A stretch of 64,000 nt of DNA, taken from positions 372,001-436,000 of the forward strand of contig CALZBJ010000001.1 of assembly GCA_945619025.1 (NCBI GenBank). The letters are read 5' to 3'. The stretch is from CALZBJ01 sp945619025. Lineage in GTDB: Bacteria; Pseudomonadota; Gammaproteobacteria; Cardiobacteriales; Wohlfahrtiimonadaceae. How positions within the stretch are numbered: position 1 is the first letter of the stretch; each line of letters starts with the position of its first letter. Positions 58,686-64,000 of the stretch are shown here, piece by piece. Position numbers and translations under genes: made by a program. Under the pieces are notes generated by a model, which was not told the origin of the DNA, made no database searches, and saw nothing but the letters and a program-made list of their open reading frames with translations.

Positions 58686-61600
58686 CTAAAACTCATAGCG
58701 AATCCCTGCTGAAATTTTAGTATCGCGGTAGCTGTTGGACCCTTTACGGAAGCCTACATCACCCCACACTTTGAGGTTGTCATTCACATCCGCTTCAAGA
58801 CCCACTTTCACTTCACCTAAGTTACGTGTGCCCTTCTGCTCAACGCGAACGCCATCAAACTCAGCGGCAAACGGTTTAGAGTTATGAATATAGTTAAGAT
58901 CCATATAAGGACGAATTGATCCACCATTCGCGAGCGCTTTATCCGCAAAGAGACGCACACCAAGACGGGTTTCGATATTATCCTTACTGCCACGGATTTT
59001 CGTGCCCGATCCATCGGTCATATCATCCATTTTGGCGCCCATCCAGGTGAGTTGCATTTGCGGTTGTAGATAGACATTTTCCGCGATTCCAAAGGTGTAT
59101 CCACCCTCAATTGATCCAATAAATCCTTTCGATTTTGAGGTTTCATCGCGCAAGCCATCACTCTTCACACTATTTTTAAAATAGACGTACTGGAGCGACC
59201 CATCGAGATAGAGCCCTTCTTGGAGCTGATCACCAAAGGTGGCGTAAAGCCCGAGTGAATAGCCATCGCCGCTACCTTTCGCTCGTGAACCGGTATCGCG
59301 GTTGGTGGTTTTACTGCTGCTATAGCCATAACCGCCCATCAGCCCGAAGGTAAACGGTTTATCCGCTAACGATGTTTTAAGTAGGTCGCCCCCGATCATT
59401 AGAGTGAAGCTATCGATACTGGTACGATTGATGCCGCCATTATCGTTAAACTTCTCGAAACTACCGTGCGTGAAGGTCCAAAGTCGGCTCTCCTCGCTTA
59501 AGTAGTTACGCTCTACCATCGAATGGCTAAAGAGTTTATTGGCGGCACTTAAACCGGCAAGATAGATGCCCGTTTCAGGACGATGGCCCTTCATGTTTTT
59601 CAACATCCAGTTGCCATTGTCATCTTGCACCAACTCAAACTCATAAACGCCCCCGACAGTACGCCCGATATGATCAAGCTCAAGGGTGTTTTCCCCTTCC
59701 ACATTCACAAGCGGAACAAAGACAACGCCATTGCCAAGCTCGTGAAGCTCAAGGTTATGAATATCATCCACCCAGATATCGCTCTTACCAGAGGCATCGC
59801 CGGTAATCACCAAGCGGTCTGCATCGGTTTGATCGCTACCAAAGTGAATCACGCTGCCCTCTTCGGCAATGAAATTACCATCGACGACAAATTCACCCAT
59901 CTCCGTATTCGGCTCAATATGATCAACACGGCTGCCCACATCGAGATGGCCTTTCAGGTTAAGGTCGCCATGAATGGTGCCGTATCCCCCGATTGACGCA
60001 TCCGGATCGACAGTCACATTGCTATTAATATAGCTATTATGATCCATCGAAAGCGCGCCGTTATCGGTGACAAGCACATCATCAGCGTTTAATCCCGCCC
60101 CTTGATCGAGCACTAAATGGCCGTAATCATCAACGATCACATGGTTACCATTCATGGTTGAGTTTTCACCAAGGTTGAGAAGCCCATCGTCATTGACGTA
60201 GATATTATCAAAATGGGATTCCGACTCTTTGCCTTGATTAAACGATCCATCATTATTGACAATAAGATCGCCCGAACCGTTACCAAATTGCGCATTATCG
60301 CCAATATTAAGTGCACCTTCATCCACAATGGTATTCCCGCCAAAGTGTGAGTTATCCCCATTTAAATTGAGATTACCATCGCCAATTTTATGAAGATCGC
60401 CCTCACCGGAAAGCTCGCCATTGAAATCCACATCGATCTCAGGATTGACTTCCGCGGTCCAGCCACCGTGATTATCAATATTACCGCCGGGAACGCCGTG
60501 GTCGATCGTGTGAAGATGTGAATCATCCTCAATAATTAGATCGCCCGTGAGTTCGCTATTATCACCAGTAAAGATCACATCGCTATTATCGAGCGTAATC
60601 GACCCATCCCCTTTAAAGTTATTATCAAAAGAGCTGTTCGGTTTTTCCGCGTCTGCGATCACAAGACCGCCATCGCCTCCACCGATAATTTCGATATCGC
60701 CACCATTACCGAGCGCATTACTGTCATTCACGATCACTTCTTGATCCGGACCGAAATAAAACTCGCCATCGTAGCCACTATTATCGCCCGTTAGATGAAC
60801 CGAGCCACTGCCCGAAAGATCCACTAAACCAGAGTGATCGCCGGTAAATTGGTTGGAGAGCTCGCCATCGCCATCGACCAGATAATTGATGGTGCCATCA
60901 TTTTCAATTCCGCCATCACCTAAGCCGGCAAAATCATCGAGATTCACTACGCCCTCTTCAAGCACATGAGTATCGCCATGATACTCCTCTTGTGGGCCAT
61001 GAATGGTGAGTTCGCCACCATCTTGACTATCGACCGTGAGATTGCCCGATCCTTTCAGATCGCCATTGACTTCACCGCCATTTAAGATGGTTAAATTACC
61101 CTCGTTAATATCAACGGTTGCATCAAGATCAGTGTTGAGCTCCCCAACGGTTTGATCGTTTCCATTGAGATCATAATAGGCATCATCATTGAGGTTAAGC
61201 TCGGAGGTATTCCCAAAGGCGTTGTCTGAATCGGCGATTACCGTACCGCCATTGACATCCGTTCCCCCCGTATAATTGCTGTTTTGATTGCCTAAATGAA
61301 TCGTTTGATCGTTAGTATTAATGATGAAACCGCCATCGCCCGTCAATTCCACGTTGAGCGAGTCGGTCGAATCATCTTCACCTTTCTCAATAATGATCGA
61401 TTCACCTTCATGAGCATTAAGTCCAACGAGGCCATAATCGATATTAACCCCATTATCGAGCACAAGACCGCTGTAATCATAAATCGCAGAACCGGAGCCA
61501 TCCTCTAGCTCTTTTTCCACGCGATTAATGCTCTCAATGGCATTGCCATCTTCATCCACTAAGGTGAGTTGCGCGCCTTCGCTGCCGTCTTTAATCTTAT

Positions 61601-64000
61601 CGGCTTGGATAATCTGCTCGCCGCCAGCTCCACCACTTTGTTGATCAAAGAACGAGCCACTTGTATCGATATTATCGATGGCATCCTCTTTTCCTAAGAG
61701 ATCAAGATCATCTAAAATGATGTGGCTACCGCTCTCAGCACCGAGTTCGCCGACGTGAAGGAGATTGTGACGATCCGATTCATCCTCATTGACGTGAATA
61801 TGAATGGTACCGCCATCGAGATCGAGCTCATTGAGATACCCATCCTCATCGACATGCAGTTTTCCATCCTCACGCACGACCACATCGGCCCCGCTTAATT
61901 TATCGTAATGATCTTCATTGAGCGCCATTTCACCGCTATTGAGATCGAGCGTTCCGGTAAATTCATCGGGATTGATCTTGTCACCTAACGTAAATTCGCT
62001 CTCTTTATTGCCAAGATCGACCACAAGTGAGCCATTGCCTTGAACGCCATAATCGAGCGTGTAATCGCCAGTTAGATCGCCACCGATAATCCATTGTGAG
62101 CTCTCTTGATCTAAATCGACCATACCGGAGAAGTCATCCGGCGTCTGTTTTACCGTAATTTGGCTATCGCCCACGATAAAATCGCCGGTGCCTCCAAAGA
62201 CATTATCAAATTCCACCGCACCAAGGTCGTTAAACTCGAGCGTACCATCATTTTGCAGATAGCCATTACCAAGTCCATCCATGGTATTGGTCGATGCATA
62301 ACCCAGATCACCAATGGTGAGATTACCATCAAAACCGGAGTTATCGCCGGTAATCACCACTTGCTCGTCAGGCGTTCCGCCTAAAATATTGAGCTCAGAA
62401 TCCGCGCCCCCGGTAATGGTATTGGCAAGATTGCCACCGCCATGGATATTGAGTTTATTCTCGCCTTCCATCTCGATCGTCCCTTCACCAAGGCTATCGC
62501 CATATTTAAGGTCTGCAGTTGCATCATCTTTAAAGGTCGTGCTAGTTTCAAGATCGGGATTGTGCGTATTGACCGTAAGATTACCATTTTCAACCACTAA
62601 ATGACTCTCTGGGCCACCCTTTAAATGGCCATCAATCACGCTATTGAGGTCATTCCCATTCCCATCTGTCCCGCTTAAAATAATATCGCCGGCATTTAAG
62701 TCTACGACCGTTTTTTCTGATGTGGTTAATGAGTCCGCATGTTGAACGTAGGTATCCATATCGAGGTGGGCATCATTCTCTAAAATAAGCGCGCCATTAT
62801 CGCCAAAAACCTCATCGGCCCCCGCGGTAATCTTTCCACCTGAAAAGGTAGTATCGCCAGTGTAATCGTTCTTGCCATTACTGACCGTTAACCCCTCTTT
62901 ATCGGAGAGGAAATCAAATCCGCCCGCGCCATGAAGCTCAATGTGCAGATCTTTTTCCTCACTGCCAACGCTATCGATGGTGAGAGTTTTATCCGCATTC
63001 GCAGTAAGACTCACCAGCCCATAACCAAAGCCAATGCCATCGCTCAGCGCTAGCCCTTTATAGTCATAATCGGCCGTTCCTGCGCCTTGCTGAATCTCCA
63101 TTTCAACCCGTTTTGTGCTCTCTAACGCGTTACCTTCTTCATCAACTAACACCAATTGAGCCGTGCCGCCCTCTTTAACCTCACCTTCGATAAAGCGATT
63201 TCCATAGGCCAGCGTTTGCTGGTCGAGTAGCGAACCTCGATCATCGATGCCATCCATTTCACCGGATAGACCGATCGAGTCTTCATCTTTGATCATAATA
63301 TTGCTCTGATCTTTCAGATAAATTTCGCCCGCGCTTAAGGTATTGAGCTGATCGCCCTTCGCATTTTTCTGCACATAGAGCGTCCCGCCGTCTAATACTA
63401 AACCGCGTAGATCACCATCAACACTCAGTTCACTATACGCGCCACTCCCTAGCGTTAGCTTGGTAGATTCAAGTTTTGGTAAATGTGCCTCATTGAGATC
63501 AAAATGCCCTGTTTGAACGATTAAGTCCCCGGCAAAATCACCGCTAAATTGATCGCTGAGCGTAATCTGACTGGTGGAATCTGCAAGGTTAAATTGAAGT
63601 TCACCGTTACCGATCACATCGTAATTGACTTGATAGTGATCGTACGCTTCAAGATGCCACGCAGAAGTTGCTTCATTGAGTGCAAGCGTGCCTTTGAAAT
63701 CGTCGTGATTCCCTGTCACCTTAATTTGATTGTCATTGACAACGAGTGACCCCGAGCCGGTAATTGTATTGCCTAATTCCGCCGTTTCCTCACCATCTTT
63801 AAATTCATCAAACCCTAACGTTCCGCTCTTATTGAGATTAAGCGTGCCCGTTCCAACACTGTTTTTCCCTTTAGCCACGGCATAAACATCATCAGCAATG
63901 GACACTGTCCCGCTAAAACCACTATTATCACCGGCTAATGTGAGCGGAGCGGCTTCACTGCCGCCATTGACATTTAAAGCGGTGTACTCATCATCACCTG
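58686..64000 (-). CDS. Large autotransporter adhesin with duplicated passenger (5' end outside window)
   Basis: Type V secretion protein; the minus-strand frame is open to the right edge, so the signal peptide and N-terminus are missing (1,770 residues visible). The passenger is built of AIDA/pertactin-like beta-helix repeats with recurring NSGFDGNL / NSHFGGNTIVDEGAL units, rich in Asp, Asn and Gly. A pertactin-like segment (GNGVVFVPLVNVEGENTLEL) and linker precede the C-terminal beta-barrel (last 280 residues), which ends in the expected aromatic (GIRYEF). A block of about 520 residues in the passenger is duplicated. Predicted role: adhesion or aggregation. Confidence 0.93.
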   Translation of the reverse strand, partial: GDDEYTALNVNGGSEAAPLTLAGDNSGFSGTVSIADDVYAVAKGKNSVGTGTLNLNKSGTLGFDEFKDGEETAELGNTITGSGSLVVNDNQIKVTGNHDDFKGTLALNEATSAWHLEAYDHYQVNYDVIGNGELQFNLADSTSQITLSDQFSGDFAGDLIVQTGHFDLNEAHLPKLESTKLTLGSGAYSELSVDGDLRGLVLDGGTLYVQKNAKGDQLNTLSAGEIYLKDQSNIMIKDEDSIGLSGEMDGIDDRGSLLDQQTLAYGNRFIEGEVKEGGTAQLVLVDEEGNALESTKRVEMEIQQGAGTADYDYKGLALSDGIGFGYGLVSLTANADKTLTIDSVGSEEKDLHIELHGAGGFDFLSDKEGLTVSNGKNDYTGDTTFSGGKITAGADEVFGDNGALILENDAHLDMDTYVQHADSLTTSEKTVVDLNAGDIILSGTDGNGNDLNSVIDGHLKGGPESHLVVENGNLTVNTHNPDLETSTTFKDDATADLKYGDSLGEGTIEMEGENKLNIHGGGNLANTITGGADSELNILGGTPDEQVVITGDNSGFDGNLTIGDLGYASTNTMDGLGNGYLQNDGTLEFNDLGAVEFDNVFGGTGDFIVGDSQITVKQTPDDFSGMVDLDQESSQWIIGGDLTGDYTLDYGVQGNGSLVVDLGNKESEFTLGDKINPDEFTGTLDLNSGEMALNEDHYDKLSGADVVVREDGKLHVDEDGYLNELDLDGGTIHIHVNEDESDRHNLLHVGELGAESGSHIILDDLDLLGKEDAIDNIDTSGSFFDQQSGGAGGEQIIQADKIKDGSEGAQLTLVDEDGNAIESINRVEKELEDGSGSAIYDYSGLVLDNGVNIDYGLVGLNAHEGESIIIEKGEDDSTDSLNVELTGDGGFIINTNDQTIHLGNQNSNYTGGTDVNGGTVIADSDNAFGNTSELNLNDDAYYDLNGNDQTVGELNTDLDATVDINEGNLTILNGGEVNGDLKGSGNLTVDSQDGGELTIHGPQEEYHGDTHVLEEGVVNLDDFAGLGDGGIENDGTINYLVDGDGELSNQFTGDHSGLVDLSGSGSVHLTGDNSGYDGEFYFGPDQEVIVNDSNALGNGGDIEIIGGGDGGLVIADAEKPNSSFDNNFKGDGSITLDNSDVIFTGDNSELTGDLIIEDDSHLHTIDHGVPGGNIDNHGGWTAEVNPEIDVDFNGELSGEGDLHKIGDGNLNLNGDNSHFGGNTIVDEGALNIGDNAQFGNGSGDLIVNNDGSFNQGKESESHFDNIYVNDDGLLNLGENSTMNGNHVIVDDYGHLVLDQGAGLNADDVLVTDNGALSMDHNSYINSNVTVDPDASIGGYGTIHGDLNLKGHLDVGSRVDHIEPNTEMGEFVVDGNFIAEEGSVIHFGSDQTDADRLVITGDASGKSDIWVDDIHNLELHELGNGVVFVPLVNVEGENTLELDHIGRTVGGVYEFELVQDDNGNWMLKNMKGHRPETGIYLAGLSAANKLFSHSMVERNYLSEESRLWTFTHGSFEKFNDNGGINRTSIDSFTLMIGGDLLKTSLADKPFTFGLMGGYGYSSSKTTNRDTGSRAKGSGDGYSLGLYATFGDQLQEGLYLDGSLQYVYFKNSVKSDGLRDETSKSKGFIGSIEGGYTFGIAENVYLQPQMQLTWMGAKMDDMTDGSGTKIRGSKDNIETRLGVRLFADKALANGGSIRPYMDLNYIHNSKPFAAEFDGVRVEQKGTRNLGEVKVGLEADVNDNLKVWGDVGFRKGSNSYRDTKISAGIRYEF

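Noticed and set aside
1..64000. CRISPR arrays
   Set aside because: No regularly spaced identical repeats of 24-40 bp were seen; repetitive areas are protein-coding (RluB tail, adhesin, autotransporter).

Overview
The window is chromosomal DNA of a Gram-negative bacterium, most likely a gammaproteobacterium. It carries rpoN, a CpxRA-like two-component pair, mlaA, the rsmE-gshB pair, hslVU, an AIDA/pertactin-type autotransporter and a Wzx/Wzy polysaccharide locus. Codon use is moderately AT-rich. The mix is compatible with the Cardiobacteriales (Ignatzschineria/Wohlfahrtiimonas-like), but that placement is a guess from gene content.

Layout. 1-13.98 kb is ordinary core genome: the 3' part of a YoaA/DinG-type helicase, plsY, rpoN (on the opposite strand), a CpxR/CpxA-like pair, then a same-strand run of rluB, a YadGH-type ABC exporter, mlaA, rsmE, gshB and adenine deaminase. 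14.1-16.0 kb is a small accessory patch: an AT-rich Abi_2/AbiF-like HEPN protein with a possible short structured RNA just upstream, and a YqjI-like metal-responsive PadR regulator. 16.2-22.3 kb holds a formamidase-family amidase, a small membrane protein, a divergent EamA transporter/LysR pair, an M42 peptidase and YicC. 22.4-32.85 kb is a type I secretion adhesin system: a 1,642-residue BapA-like adhesin, an unknown lipoprotein, and divergently transcribed TolC-like, ABC and HlyD-like genes. A tRNA-Arg(CCG) at 32.94 kb separates it from a surface polysaccharide locus (33.1-55.2 kb, all minus strand). 55.3-64 kb has a ThiF/MoeB-like enzyme, a MliC-like lipoprotein, hslVU behind a heat-shock-like promoter, and a large autotransporter that runs off the right edge.

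How the genes work together. The polysaccharide locus looks like a nearly complete Wzx/Wzy-dependent pathway. PglF/PglE/PglD would make UDP-di-N-acetylbacillosamine and PglC would put it on undecaprenyl phosphate. WbpA/B/E/D would supply UDP-2,3-diacetamido-glucuronic acid. A WbpG-type amidotransferase would turn an acetamido group into an acetamidino group. Two GT4 glycosyltransferases, a FemAB-like transferase, a GNAT enzyme, a NodB-like deacetylase family protein and a broken O-acyltransferase would assemble or decorate the unit; Wzx, Wzy and Wzz export, polymerise and set length. An OafA-type acyltransferase lies just upstream.

The items most worth a second look are: the HEPN Abi gene with its candidate upstream RNA; the WbpG protein fused to a glutaminase-like domain whose nucleophile cysteine is serine; the three-hairpin leader of the adhesin gene and the unknown lipoprotein beside it; the structured leader and repeated palindromes around the CpxRA-like genes; and the internally duplicated autotransporter passenger. 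No CRISPR array, insertion sequence or integrase was seen.
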